Shown here one piece after another: positions 36,666 to 48,137 of a stretch of DNA of 64,000 nucleotides. How positions within the stretch are numbered: the stretch's first letter is position 1; each line of letters opens with the position of its first letter. The stretch comes from Neodiprion pinetum (taxonomy: Eukaryota; Arthropoda; Insecta; Hymenoptera; Diprionidae). Where the stretch lies: the NCBI RefSeq assembly GCF_021155775.2, contig NC_060234.1, forward strand, positions 10,736,283-10,800,282, written 5' to 3'. The translations under genes were made by a program, and so were the position numbers. The notes under the pieces were generated by a model. That model ran no database searches and was not told the DNA's origin. It saw only the letters and a program-made list of their open reading frames with translations.

Positions 36666-37779
36666 GTGAGTTCACTACTGAACGGGTTATCCTTGTATAA
36701 CAGAGATACCACGTGCACCGAAAAGGAGACTGACAACATATCAGGAAACGGTGGAAATTTGAATGACGCACCGGACACATCCGATAGCCACATGCAGCGC
36801 ACGACACTTGTGTAAGTTTTTGACATGACTTAAGCGTCTCTTTCAAAGGAGCTTATCTCATCTTACGACAAATGGTACACAAGTTATTGACTAAGACTTA
36901 TGCTTGTATCGATATCTTAATTAAGCATTTTTCAGTTTCTCCATTTTTGTAAATTTCTTAATCCTTGGACATATTTCAAAGTTTCTCCATTTTTCTTTGA
37001 CGGCAACTATGAATTCTTTCGATTGACAATAAATGTTGAAGGCCGTCAAAGTAACGTGAACGATTTAATAATAATACTAGCGATATAGTAGAATAGTAAA
37101 AAAAAATTTTAAACATAAAAAAAAAATTTCATCCAAGTGTTTCTGTTACAAGGATAGGTGTAACATATAGGTTTAAAACGTGTAATGTTATATTTCTATG
37201 AAATTTATTATGCATTGATTAGAATGTGATGATAATTTTGAACCGATTATAACGTAATTCATGTAATGATGTATGTATGTAATGATAAGAACTCGCATAT
37301 TTAATTTGTAACGCTCTGTTGTCATTGTAAATGATTGAATTGACAGATAAATGTCTAATACTAAAATCTGTATTTCTGATACTATTATTTCACTTCATTA
37401 ATCGTTTTAAAAACGGCCAGATTAGAAATTGCAAATCAGGATATTTTCGTTGATTTTATAAAATTATCCTTGCAGACTAAATCTATAATCTAAATTGTAA
37501 AATTTTACCAGTAAGTCATCAAAATGCAAGTGAATTTCTCACTCAAAATATTTGAAAAAAACTCTTCCCCGAATATTATATCAGTAATTATACTGAACAA
37601 GCATGCAATAACGTATTCTCTTTCACTTTGTTGTCAGTGAACTTCGGGTCGAGATTAAAATATTCGATTTTAGAAATATTACATTTTCTTATGAAAAAAA
37701 AAAAACCTCAAATAGAGAACTCGGTTACCGAGTCTTATAACTAACAATAAAGAACATACAAGTGCGAGTATAACTCACA
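36666..37779. other. 3' UTR and flank, no further gene
   Basis: AT-rich downstream region of the spliced gene, with AATAAA at 37028-37033. No other coding frame or repeat end is seen. Confidence 0.5.
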
Positions 37780-37952
37780 GAAATTTTTCTTGGGCTTTCA
37801 CTTGTAAAACTCTTTTCACATACAGCCGGAAGGAATCCTCACTAAAAGATATCTCTTATACAACCAATTTCGAAATGTCGCTCTGAGAATTCAAAGTTTT
37901 CACTATTTAAAATAACATAGGGAAGATATTAGATTTCTTTTTCTCTAAATTT
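37780..37952 (-). repeat. 173-bp dispersed repeat, copy 2 (inverted)
   Basis: Reverse-complement partner of 28254-28426, equal in length and about 90 percent identical by eye. The pair is inverted and equal in size, but I see no target duplication to prove they are the ends of one element. Confidence 0.85.
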
Positions 37953-38282
37953 GATTCACCATCTAGTTTGTTAAATAAACGCTATCAAAAATCATTTTTC
38001 TGGGGCACGTTTTCTGTACCTAATCCGTGAGAGACTCTGACTTCAGTTACATGAGTAATTATAACTAGAGAACGGATATTACCATTTGTTCGAAAAGTGA
38101 ACACGATGTTCTGAAATATATAAAGATCATTTAAAACAAAAAATGAAAATGTTTGACCATCTAGTTTCGGATTAGTCGTCTTTCGAAAGTAATAATTTGC
38201 ACCCGACACTGAACGTGGAGGAGAGTGATTGTGACGATGTGGCAACGATGTAAGGCGGCAGCGGGCAAGATGCGCGCGAAAT

Positions 38283-39157
38283 TTAAATCGATAGAGCCCA
38301 AGTTTTCTGTTTTTGGCAAGATGAGGGAAAGAATGTTCGCTTGTTTCTACAGGCTTCCCCGCCTGTAAAGTAAACTGTTGTCAGAATTCCGGAATCGAAC
38401 CCAGTGCTTGCAATTTTTTTTATCCTTTCATCCGAAACTACGCCTTTCAAATTTTGCAATGATGGTGCACAAATTTTCATCAACACTGAGTTTTTATATG
38501 GTTTACAGTGCAAACAAAAATTTTGTTTCTTGATAAGCAGATGGCACAACTGCTCTAATATTTCAACATCAAATAATGCTTCGTGAAATTCGTCAGTTAT
38601 TTTTAATTTTAAAAAATTAAACGCCAACGTCTCCAGTTCAAACATTCTATTTTCTTTTTTTCTTTCAGGTAAAACTTTTCGCAAAATCGCCAAGCCGTCT
38701 GAAAATCCCGCGATCTTCTGAAAATTAGCAATCATTCCATTTTCGATAATACACCGAAGCAAATGACCGAAATCGAACGAAACATTATGGGCTACAAAAA
38801 TGCAAGGTTTGGACGAGAAGTCGATAAATTCTTGAAATGATTCTAAAGCATCCCGCGGTGACATCGACGGGACTCGTTTGCCGTTAAAAAACAGATGTCC
38901 CTTTATGAACTTCAGTCCTGTAATTCTGGACGCAGTAGAATCAATAGCTTTTGATGGATTGACATACACACTGAACTTTCGATCCTTAAATTTTGCTGCA
39001 ATTTGTAAAATTTCTGAATTTTTCGACAACCCAGATGTTTCGAGATCGAAATAGATGATGTTGCAGTCATTCTTAGATAAAAAACATCGGGTAAATTTTC
39101 AGCAGTATTTCTCAGTGGTACATTAATACTTGTAGAATTTTGAACGTCGATATCCAT
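38283..39157 (-). pseudogene. DEDDh 3'-5' exonuclease ORF of the Mutator-like unit, one frameshift
   Basis: Starts at ATG 39157, only 28 bp after the stop of the Mutator-like transposase, and ends at 38283. One base is missing in an A/T run at about 39080-39086 relative to the frame that gives the exonuclease, so the N-terminal 24-26 codons and the rest are out of frame (about 291 aa overall). All DEDDh motifs are visible: DLET (Exo I), HNVSFDFG (Exo II) and HEALFDVEIL (Exo III His-x4-Asp). The fold removes nucleotides from DNA or RNA 3' ends. A nuclease cistron directly behind a transposase suggests a role in end processing or copying of the element, which is inference. The lesion could be an assembly error because it lies in a homopolymer. 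Confidence 0.75.
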
Positions 39158-39184
39158 ACCAAAATATCTCTTGTATCGTGTCCC

Positions 39185-42100
39185 TTAAGACTTCTCCATT
39201 GATTTTCTACAAGTTTCTGTCTTTTGAGCGAGTACATTTCGACGAGCTTTACTTGAAGCCAATTTTGCCTTCACCACTCTCTTTTTTTTCTTCTCGTCCA
39301 ACTTCTTACTAAAAGATTTAGTGTATTTTCCAGGAGAAAGATTCAAATATTTTGAATTGACGTTCAAAATATACATTTCTCCTTCGTTTTTCGTGCACAC
39401 GGTAATGGCTAATCTATAATCCGCCGCTTCGCTCAGACTATAACAACAGTTTTTTTGCGTTTTGTGAGCCATCATGTTGTGAAAACTTTCGTTCGGCTGA
39501 CTTGAAGCGAAAATCGAAAATTTAGCAGCGTTGTCCGCATATTTCTCGAATATTTCCGACAATTTTGCGTACAGTTGTACGTTTTGTAATACTATTTCGT
39601 GCGGCTCTTTGCACCACGTTCCACAATTTCCATGGCGACCGAAGAAATGCTCGGGAATATTGTGAAGACTTGTGGCTAAGTTGGCGCTGTCCCCTTTATT
39701 TTGAACCAAAGCGTAAGAGAAACATTTCTTCAAATGGGGGATAACTTCCTTATCCTTCATTTCTTTGACATTTTTTCTCAAATCGTATAATGCGCTCATA
39801 AAATTTTTCCTCAGATGATTTGCATCTGTTAATTTATGAACTGACTGAGGATTGCCTTGTCGTACTGCAGCGATTGTTGAACTGTCTTCGTCACCGATGA
39901 GCACTTTGACGTTGGATCCAGTTTCTTTGAGGATCGTACTGTCATTTACCAGAGTTGCTCCTACATCAGGCTCCATCGCCTTAGCACTACCAGAAAAGTT
40001 TTGTCGGCAATCATGGTCGGATTTATCATGACCGGCGGTGCAACGTCTGCATTTCCTATTACGCGCTGCAAAATCTAAAACTTTGCCACTTAGGAATCCG
40101 ATTATGGTACCATAACCATTCAAGCTATTACAGCTCCGTCCGTTGCCGCGTTTGCTCCAACCCATATCATATGACACGATGATGTTGACGATATTCCCAA
40201 CGCCTGCATCAAATGTTTTTCTTTTCTCCAAGGCGTCCTCTGTCCCTTCAGGGTGCTGAACGTCAACACTAGTTGAAGCTCTCAGAGACTCCATGAAAGG
40301 GAAGATCTCTTGGACTACATCTTTTGGCCTGATTACGGTAGAGAAAAAAAAAGAAAGAGAAAATCTGTAGGATGCTTGAAAAACTATAAAACTCAAAAAT
40401 TGTCAAATGTTCCCGTTTATTTGTCAACATCCACTACAATTGATAAAAATACAAGTATTTGGTGAAAAACGTCTGTAGGTGAAAAACCAGAGAAAAATCG
40501 TATTATACAATTATTCATACACAAAATTCCTATAAAAACAGCTGTAAAATGCTATAAAAATCTAATAATTACTTTATACAATAAATCCTATTGTTGCAGC
40601 TCTGGCTTTCCAATGATTGGTGTCAAAGTACTCCATAGTTCCCCAAATTAGAAGAAATCATAGTCAAGAGTAATGATGGCGAAATTTTGCACTGCGAGGG
40701 AAGTTAAAAAATTTACTATAGCGTTGTGGGAGATAATTAACTTTGATCCACAGTCGAGTTTCTTTTTGAATACAAACAATTCCTATTTCAGAATTTTTTT
40801 AAAAAGATTGTTGTGAATACAGAGTAAACTATCTACGGCCATCTAACCGCAGCAGAAAATTTTGTAATTTCTCATCTCCCCCAGTATCTAGTTTCATGAT
40901 TATCACTCATTCTGCGAAGAATGTCTTCTCAATATTTTTTACTCACCGAAGCCAATGCTTTTGTTAAAAAGCTTCACTACGCTGAGGAAAAAAATATGAA
41001 ACTTACATCTCCTGACATAACTTGTCGACATTAGCTATCACTAATTGTTTTTCTTCCTCCGCAGCTTTCCGACATGAGTCTTTTGCAGCAGCTTCTACAG
41101 CTGGCCCGATTTCCCGTTCATATCTCTGGTACAGGTTTGCTGATATCGGAGGAACACTCAAACAGGCCAATAGCTTGTTCATAGCGGTTTCCCCAATGCC
41201 GGAGTGAACAGCGCCTAAAAAGATATTTGAGATATTTGGGTTCTACCGGTTCTACTTAACCCATTTTGGATTATCAAATAGCATCCTATAATTTATAAGA
41301 ATAATTTACTTACCCAACACAGCTTTCTTATTGACGTCGGCTCGATTTTTATTTTCTCCTGTGCCATGCATTTTTTCGGTGTGCACTTGTGTCATCGTTG
41401 AACACTCTTCGCAGGGAATATTTAATATACAGTTCAGACCCATTCGCGATTCCTCTACCGTATTTCTCAAGAAAATATCTTTTTTGCATTCGATGCATTT
41501 CAGATAGTCCGAAAGATATTGTAGGTCAACAATACGCCTACCGTCAAACGTAAATTTGAGGTTAGGGGGCATCCATAAATTACGTAAGGTGTTTTTTTTT
41601 TGATTTTCTGTCCCTCCCTCCCCCCCTGGTGAGATGCCGTGAGATTTGACTTAATCCCCTCCCCCTTCCCCCAATCTCACGTGAGATTTTTCAAAATGTG
41701 GGTTTCTTACGTAAACACGTTAGATTGTTATTGTAAAAAGAAAACAAAATTTGCTTCGTGCTTTTGTATACGACTAGTTAAGACTAGTAATCAATATTGC
41801 TGAGAGTATTATTATAAGTGTAACAAAAATTTAACAATAGAATACTTAAATCGTAACTACTGTGATTAAAAAAAAAATATCTACTCTAATTCAGTTCATG
41901 GAGAATCATGCGCGGTCTCAAGAGAGACTATTGGAACCAACATGTCCATATGATTTTCAGTAAAATCATCTGCTCCTTCAACTTCGTTCTGATCTAATAC
42001 TCTGAGCCGTTGGCGCTTGCGCACGGTAACTCATTAGCTCGTCTTGTGACAATCCGTGAGGGTCGTACTTTGCGGAACATATATACGCGCTTGCTTAGCT

Positions 42101-45100
42101 GGTGCAATGTGGGCTGCTCGCCTGTGCTCTGCAGCTCTTGTGCTAGATGCAAAGTAAATACCGCATGTACTGCAGCATCTTTTCTCTAAATCATCTCGGA
42201 CACTTGGGCAATAGAGATCATAAGGCGTGCTGATGACGGCATTCAGCGGTTGAATCGGTAGGCAGTGGTGTATCAGAAATGGAGCAAATGACTTTCCGTC
42301 ATGCTCTTTAAAGTCCGGAATTGTCAAATGTCCATCAACTTGAGTGATAGGGTATGGAGGTGGCAGAAAACGGTCGTGAAGAATCATATGCAGATCACTC
42401 CGGCGTGGGTCGCAGCACTTATGGTCATCGCATTTCACAACCTAAAAAAAAATTAGAAACAATTTCCCTTAGTAACTCTTAATAAAAATTTGTTGATATT
42501 CGCGCTCGTTAAAAAATTTAAAAAAAAATAAAAATAAAATAGGCACGCATAAAAATTTGATATGAACCAACTGCAATGTACCTGGAGTAAATATTGGCTC
42601 TCTCTAACGTGCTCAGTGTACCATTCTTCGGCTGGCAGGTCTGGAACGCTGGAAGTGTCATTATTCGGGTCTATATATTTAGCGACTACTTCGTGTCCGT
42701 CAATGCACACTGCAGACCATAATTCAGCCAAAATATCCCCTGCCTTTTTGAAATTATCCTTTTCGAGACTTTCGTCTAATGTTCTGCCGCTGGAGTCACG
42801 ATGTGTCCCAAAAAAATCATGGGGAAGAACAACGCCTGTTGGTTCTCGACTGAGTGGAGCCTGCGTCTCTCTACTCTGTTGAATGCGCTCCTGCCAGGGG
42901 CATTTGTCACAATAAACACTGCGTCTAAATCATATTGTTTAAAATGCTCTATGGCGTGTGCGATCACTTTGCGATATCGCGGATTCTCGTCAGGCCCACC
43001 GTCACTTGAAATTATAAGAACAGGTTTAACTTTGCTGTCTATATTCTTTATAAATTTGGAAAAAGTCTCAATTGTTGAAAGAGTGTCCAAATCTTGAGCG
43101 TGACTAGTTGCAGTTGACGAAGAGTGCTTGCCACTTCGTATTGCTATGTAAGTTGGTCCACTATATGAAACAGCTTCTGGTCGTCCCATCTCATTGGGTT
43201 TCACTTCACATAAAGCATATACGCTTGGAATTAATTTGTGCCTCGAAGCAATCACAAAGTCGTGATCTGGTAACGACACTTTATAATCAACGTGCATTAA
43301 TAATGGCGCCTGCTTGTTCGCCGCTGTCAGGCCGATGGGGACGCGGGCTTTGTCATCCTGAGATAAAAAAAACTTACGGAGTCAGGACCAAGTACTGAGG
43401 CTATCGTTTCCAGCGACCTTATGGAGGCCACAGAAAAGCATTGGTCTTGGTGTGCCTTATGATGGTCAGCTTCAGGACGACTCAGCTTCACCGGCACAGT
43501 CACTACATGGCGCTTAGCTTCTCGTGTATTCACTTGTCTAGGCAATAGTCGAATATAAGTAGCACTTCGTGAAATATTAAATTTCAACTCGCTTGGTTTA
43601 TTTGTAAGTTCTGAAAGCGTATGGACCGTTCGAACTATCTCACAAGGACGTCGCTCTTCAGCAGAAGCACTAAACAGGGCTAAATCACTTATTGTTTTTA
43701 GCAATTCAGACTGTTCTTCTTCCAAATGTGGGCGTCCAGGGCCAGCACGAGGCGTCAACGACTTGGCTGCATCGGGATTCTTTGAACATAATTCAATTAT
43801 TTTTTGTTTTTGATTTTGTTTGTGCGTCATAGAGTACACTCTTTGTTTTTCTTTAAGCTTGAGCTTCTTCTCACAAATGTCAATTTCTCGCCGCAAATTA
43901 CATGCTTTATCGAATTCAGTGCCGTCAGCTACAAGAGACCTTTCGCGCCTTTCCGTTGAGTCAAGCTCCATATGCAGCTTAGCAAGATTTTTCTTCGTAG
44001 TATCTTGTGCTGGAGTGGGGCGTACGTTGGATGGTGTAGTGTTCAACATATAGCTTCATCCTCATCATCGCTGATCACAAGAGGCTGATTTTTCCGTTTC
44101 GAAGCGCCTGTGAAATGCAGCAAACTTTTATTTAAAATAGGACAGAATGAAGAAAACGTCACCTATAGAAAGAAAGACAAATATTTACCTGCCCGTTGAA
44201 GACCAACGTCCAAATTTTGATCTCTTGACTGCTGGTCATTAATCTCATCCTTAATCGCAGATTCCGCGTGTTGAATATTATGATCGTTGATCTGAACCTG
44301 ACCTGCACATTCCATGTTTGGAACACTCGCAGTGCTTGTCCCAGCCTGAATCGAAGAACTGTTAGAGATCTTAGTGTTAGTCTGAAATCAAAGCATCATC
44401 ATAGAGAAATGAATCTAATAAATTAAAAAGATAGATTAACACAAAATTAAGAAATATTGAATTATGTGAAAACAGTAAAGGAAGTGGCCGCGCTAATATT
44501 TTGTAGTTATGATTTTAGCATATTTTATCAAAAGAATTTCACTGCTTCAGTTTTTTTTTATGCTATTGATTGTAACAATAAAGTTTACATAAAAAAAGTA
44601 TTTTCTTAATAAAATATATTTAACCTACCTTTTGAAGGAATGCTAAGGTAGACCGAACTTTTCTCTCAGTGGCTTCCCTGAGAAGCCGTTCAATCTCATG
44701 TTGAATGTGATGTATTAACTCTTCTTTCTTCGGGAATTTTCACTTCGCTGTATTCCATAATTTTATCACATCGTCTTGACAGGACTTCTTTGTCTTATAG
44801 ACGTATCTTTTGACGTATCGTACGATAAAAATCTTGATAACTCGTTTTAAATAAGTAATAGCATGCACTGAGTCGAGCAAAACATTTACAGGAATAAACA
44901 AGGCAGGTTGGAACCTGTCCGTGTGTCACTGCCACTCAGCTCGTACGCTCTCGTTCATCGAGTCGCGCGTTCGGCTGACAGTGGCGCGAAAACAAAGGAC
45001 GGGCTACACTGTACCGTAAATTCAGATTAAATTGAGCTATTTGGTATAAAACAAATATGGTGGTTTGACAGTTAGTAGATGTATAGCGTCGAGGTATGAA

Positions 45101-45476
45101 TGAAATTATTTTCCTTCGAACGAATTAGTGAGTGATCTTGATCGTATTACGATTACGCCCAAGATTAAATCTGAAGCATGTACAATCTGGATTAAATGGA
45201 CCAAAATAGTATAATTTTTTTTTGTTCCAATCTGGAAAAAAATTGCGCGACATTTGCCGGGACCCCACCTCTCTCCAACGTAAGATTAGATGAGATTTGA
45301 CTCGACCCCCCTCATCCCCTTAAACACCTCACGTAATTTATGGACGCCCCCTTAGGCGGGGAACCTGGTGCGTTTTTAGACAGATGCGCTTGACGCACAG
45401 CCGCCACGGCTTTCACTTGTTTGTCACGCACTTTTTTCTTAATGAAACGACCCTTCAGCCGTACTCTATCTGACAT
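39185..45476 (-). CDS. Mutator-like transposase, three exons, first exon split by a nested transposon
   Basis: Coding parts are 45352-45476 and 41314-41561 (exon 1, separated only by the TTA-flanked transposon), 41007-41214, and 39185-40328. With one TTA copy counted, the exon halves join in frame and the gene totals 574 aa with no stop. The N-terminus is basic (RLKGRFIKKKVRDK). A Cys-rich zinc-binding segment follows (YLKCIECKKDIF ... NIPCEECSTM). The core carries the Mutator-like signature VSYDMGWSKRGNGRSCNS, GYGTIIGFLSGKVLD, CRRCTAGHDKSDHDCRQNFSGSAKAMEPDV and GDEDSST, holding the likely catalytic Asp residues. The C-terminus is Lys-rich. It pairs with the DEDDh exonuclease ORF 28 bp downstream. 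I did not find terminal repeats. As it stands the gene is interrupted; apart from the insert it looks intact. Confidence 0.82.
41565..45351 (-). mobile_element. 3.8-kb DNA transposon with GGGGGC ends and TTA target duplication
   Basis: Left end GGGGGCATCCATAAATTACG from 41565; right end, inverted, GGGGGCGTCCATAAATTACG from 45351. Both are flanked by TTA (41562-41564 and 45352-45354). The insertion lies in an open reading frame that resumes in phase across it, which confirms the borders. Just inside each end are C/T-rich segments with ATCTCAC or GAGATTTGA motifs. The interior holds a decayed spliced transposase. The TTA duplication suggests PIF/Harbinger-like targeting, but the transposase is not HARBI1-like and I cannot name the superfamily. 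Confidence 0.88.
42034..44758 (-). pseudogene. Decayed DDE-type transposase of the TTA-flanked element
   Basis: Proposed exons 44629-44758, 44189-44381, 42582-44107 and 42034-42441 have good GT-AG borders. The frame is broken in at least three places: in the first exon after MEYSEV, at a T8 run at 43357-43364 before DDKARVPIG, and at about 42850 before APLSREPTG. Readable blocks include a coiled-coil N-terminal region, a GRPH linker, a DDKA motif, MHVDYKVSLPDHDFVIASRH, SDGGPDENPRY, NAPGRSAFNRVERR, LPHDFFGTH and a terminal C2H2-like finger (CCSTCGIYF ... HRRAAH). The Asp residues in DDKA and SDGGPDE probably form part of the catalytic site. I recall this as a widespread animal transposase type but do not assign a name. 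Confidence 0.75.
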
Positions 45477-45717
45477 TTCTTTGAAATTTTATAAAACTGT
45501 TGAACTGTTTATAAAAGTTGGGAATCGCGCTGTTGCCGCGTTCAGCGTCGCTATGCGTCTATGTGTGAGTGGCCATTTGTATATGACTGTTCTGTGTATA
45601 GGCGTACAGTCTCTGTTAAAAATTTTTGCCCTACAGCTGATTCTAGAAATAGGATGTAACTGTACGGAACGGACAAATCTTTTGGCTCATATGTATACCG
45701 ATAGAACTGCCTTAAGA

Positions 45718-45731
45718 CATATTCTCACAAT
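45718..45731. repeat. 14-bp target duplication of Penelope-like insertion A (left)
   Basis: CATATTCTCACAAT, repeated exactly at 46925-46938 on the other side of the insertion. Confidence 0.85.
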
Positions 45732-46199
45732 TTATGAAAGAAGTTCGTGACCAGGAGGTAGATTGAAGATGAAGTTTGTCGAAATTCCGGTCAGGAAGAA
45801 GAACGTTTAATAATTTGAAAGACGTGAGAATAAAAATCGACGTTTCGGCCGGGCCCTGCCGACCATCCTCAGGAAAAATATCTATAATAATTGACAAACA
45901 GGATGCTTCAAAACAACAATTCTGGATTGAGAGCATAGGAAAAATGTTCATACGAATATTTGTTGTTGTACAATATAGGTGAAAAATTAAACGGTTGCAA
46001 GAAACTTGTCCGAGTGACAGTTTTAGGTTAGGTGTCAAATTTTGAAGGATGGTTAAATAGAGGAAAAATACGTTAATGAGAAATGAATTATGTCAGAAAA
46101 AAAAAATTACTTAATAATAATGTGGACAATAGGAATTGAGGAAGAGATCAGTTAAATTTGAAAAGATTACTCACAAAAAATGACGACCACTACATGCTT

Positions 46200-46505
46200 A
46201 GTTGTTGTTAGTAGTTCAGCATCTAAACTGAACTATTAGTTTTAGATGCTGAACTACTAACAACAACTAAGCTAAACTGAACTGAACTATTAGTTTTAGA
46301 TGCTGAACTACTAACAACAACTAAGCATGTACTGGTCGTCATTTTTTGTGAGTAATCTTTTCAAATTTAACTGATCTCTTCCCCAATTCCTATTGTTCAC
46401 ATTATTATTACTTATTACTTATTATTACATTATTATTAAACTGAACTATTAGTTTTAGATGCTGAACTACTAACAACAACTAAGCATGTACTGGTCGTCA
46501 TTTTT
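46200..46505. repeat. Palindromic and tandem repeats at the centre of insertion A
   Basis: TTAGTTGTTGTTAGTAGTTC and its complement GAACTACTAACAACAACTAA alternate around 46200-46260. A unit of about 160 bp beginning CTGAACTATTAGTTTTAGAT then recurs at about 46280 and 46441. It can form a strong cruciform. Confidence 0.8.
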
Positions 46506-46817
46506 TGTGAGTAATCTTTTCAAATTTAACTGATCTCTTCCTCAATTCCTATTGTCCACATTATTATTAAGTAATTTTTTTTTTTTTTTTTTCCTGACAT
46601 AATTCATTTCTCATTAACGTATTTTTCCTCTATTCAACCATCCTTCAAAATTTGACACCTAACCTAAAACTGTCACTCGGACAAGTTTCTTGCAACCGTT
46701 TAATTTTTCACCTATATTGTACAACAACAAATATTCGTATGAACATTTTTCCTATGCTCTTAATCCAGAATTGTTGTTTTGAAGCATCCTGTTTGTCAAT
46801 TATTATAGATATTTTTC

Positions 46818-46855
46818 CTGAGGATGGTCGGCAGGGCCCGGCCGAAACGTCGATT
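46818..46855 (+). ncRNA. Hammerhead-like ribozyme core, insertion A right arm
   Basis: CTGAGGA (fits CUGANGA), a stem II of GGTCGG with CCGGCC around CAGGGC, then GAAA at 46844-46847. The inverse copy is at 45836-45872. Stems I and III were not confirmed. Hammerhead motifs are known in Penelope-like terminal repeats. Confidence 0.5.
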
Positions 46856-46938
46856 TTTATTCTCACGTCTTTCAAATTATTAAACGTTCTTCTTCCTGAC
46901 CGGAATTTCGACAAACTTCATCTTCATATTCTCACAAT

Positions 46939-47347
46939 GTTAATCAAATTCGTTTGCAATTTATACTGCTTTAGTTTAGAATATGAATAGATCGTAATTT
47001 TTTTTATCGAATAATTGCTCAGTCTATTCATTGGCGAGATTTCTCTCGATCGTATATTTTTTCCACATAATTTCTCCACATACTTGTTGTGCAACTGTTC
47101 GAAACAATGACTTGCAGACAATGTTGACGCTGTGCCACTTTGCCATCTTTTGTGAAATGACGCTGAACTTTAAATTTCAAAAGGGCCATCCTGGATCACT
47201 TCTCCTTGAGATCGAAACAAAACATTTTTTCATCAAGGCGAGGCTCACTACGGACGATAAAAAGCTAGAGTGCGAGAGAGCTGATGCAATGCGGTTCGTA
47301 CAAGACCGATGCCGAGGGTTTAGCTGGGTGAACAAAACTCCGAAGAA
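46939..47347. other. Spacer between Penelope-like insertions, no gene recognised
   Basis: Short frames only (47031-47354 has 107 codons without a recognised domain). It may be the distal flank of the Mutator-like unit. Confidence 0.4.
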
Positions 47348-47360
47348 ATTTTGACGTATT

Positions 47361-48137
47361 GAATACTAAATTTTCTTGGGAACTTGGACAGAATTGATAA
47401 GATTCAACTTATCAAAATTTGCAACGTTTCGTTGGTTTCATTTATTTTCCAACTTCATCAGGCAAGCTGTAACAGATGTACATAAACTTTAAAATTAAGT
47501 TGCATAAAACAATAGACATGATACATGTAAGTTACAAATTCAGAAATAATAAACTAAACAAAATTACAAAATATTTACTTTTGAGGTTAAATCCTCGTTA
47601 AAATCCTTTGGTCCATAACATCAAGTCAAAAATATGTTTCAATAAGACTAGACAGATATATACATTTTTTAATAAAATTATAAATTCATTCTGCCAATAA
47701 ATCAATTTAAATAAAATAAAATGGACAAATATAAACAATGATGGACAAATACACATGTCAAACGTAGTGACTCTTAAATCACAGACTGTACTACTCTCAC
47801 ACAGTGTGATAGTACGTGTGGAGCTCGCATTATCTGTATTGTCAACATGACTCTGTTGTCCATGACTAGTACTATTCATATTGCGCGAAAGTTCAAACTC
47901 TAAGTAAAATAAAAATAATTACTATGACTTCACTAAATCCTTAACATCATTTATCAGGTCACTGTAAATTGTACTGAGGTTTTGCGTGTCGGATCTAAAA
48001 TTGACACAATTCATCGCCTTAATAAAAATCATTTCACTTAGATTTCTCTTCATGTAATTTTTCTCCAGATCTAAAATCTCAACATCCTCGAACCGAAAGT
48101 TATGACCATCCTCAACAAAGTGATGTTCCGCTAATGC
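47361..48137 (-). repeat. Inverted arm of element B (left)
   Basis: Covers the 3' UTR and last codons of the Penelope-like gene. It is the near-identical inverse of about 50009-50785, including the GAATACTAAATTTTCTTGGG tip and a hammerhead-like motif at 47421-47460. Confidence 0.85.

Larger units (their letters stand above)
45732..46924. mobile_element. Penelope-like insertion A: two inverted 3' arms without a reverse transcriptase
   Basis: Flanked by the 14-bp duplication CATATTCTCACAAT. After the left copy come 34 bp of unrelated sequence (45732-45765), then an arm starting AAGATGAAGTTTGTCG. The inverse of that arm ends exactly at 46924. Arms are about 450 bp and nearly identical. The centre (46200-46560) has further inverted and tandem copies of the arm's inner end. 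A single-sided 34-bp extension with inverted arms is characteristic of Penelope copies. No coding region survives between the arms, and the translated arm frames are shadows. Each arm contains a hammerhead-like motif. Confidence 0.75.

Noticed and set aside
43337..43368. Tiny 20-nt intron with GTAAG and CTCAG borders before DDKA
   Set aside because: Far below the minimum spliceosomal intron; a one-base loss in the T-run explains the frame change.
45712..46990. Mirror-image ORFs of about 108-112 aa
   Set aside because: They are the two inverted arms of the Penelope-like insertion read on opposite strands.
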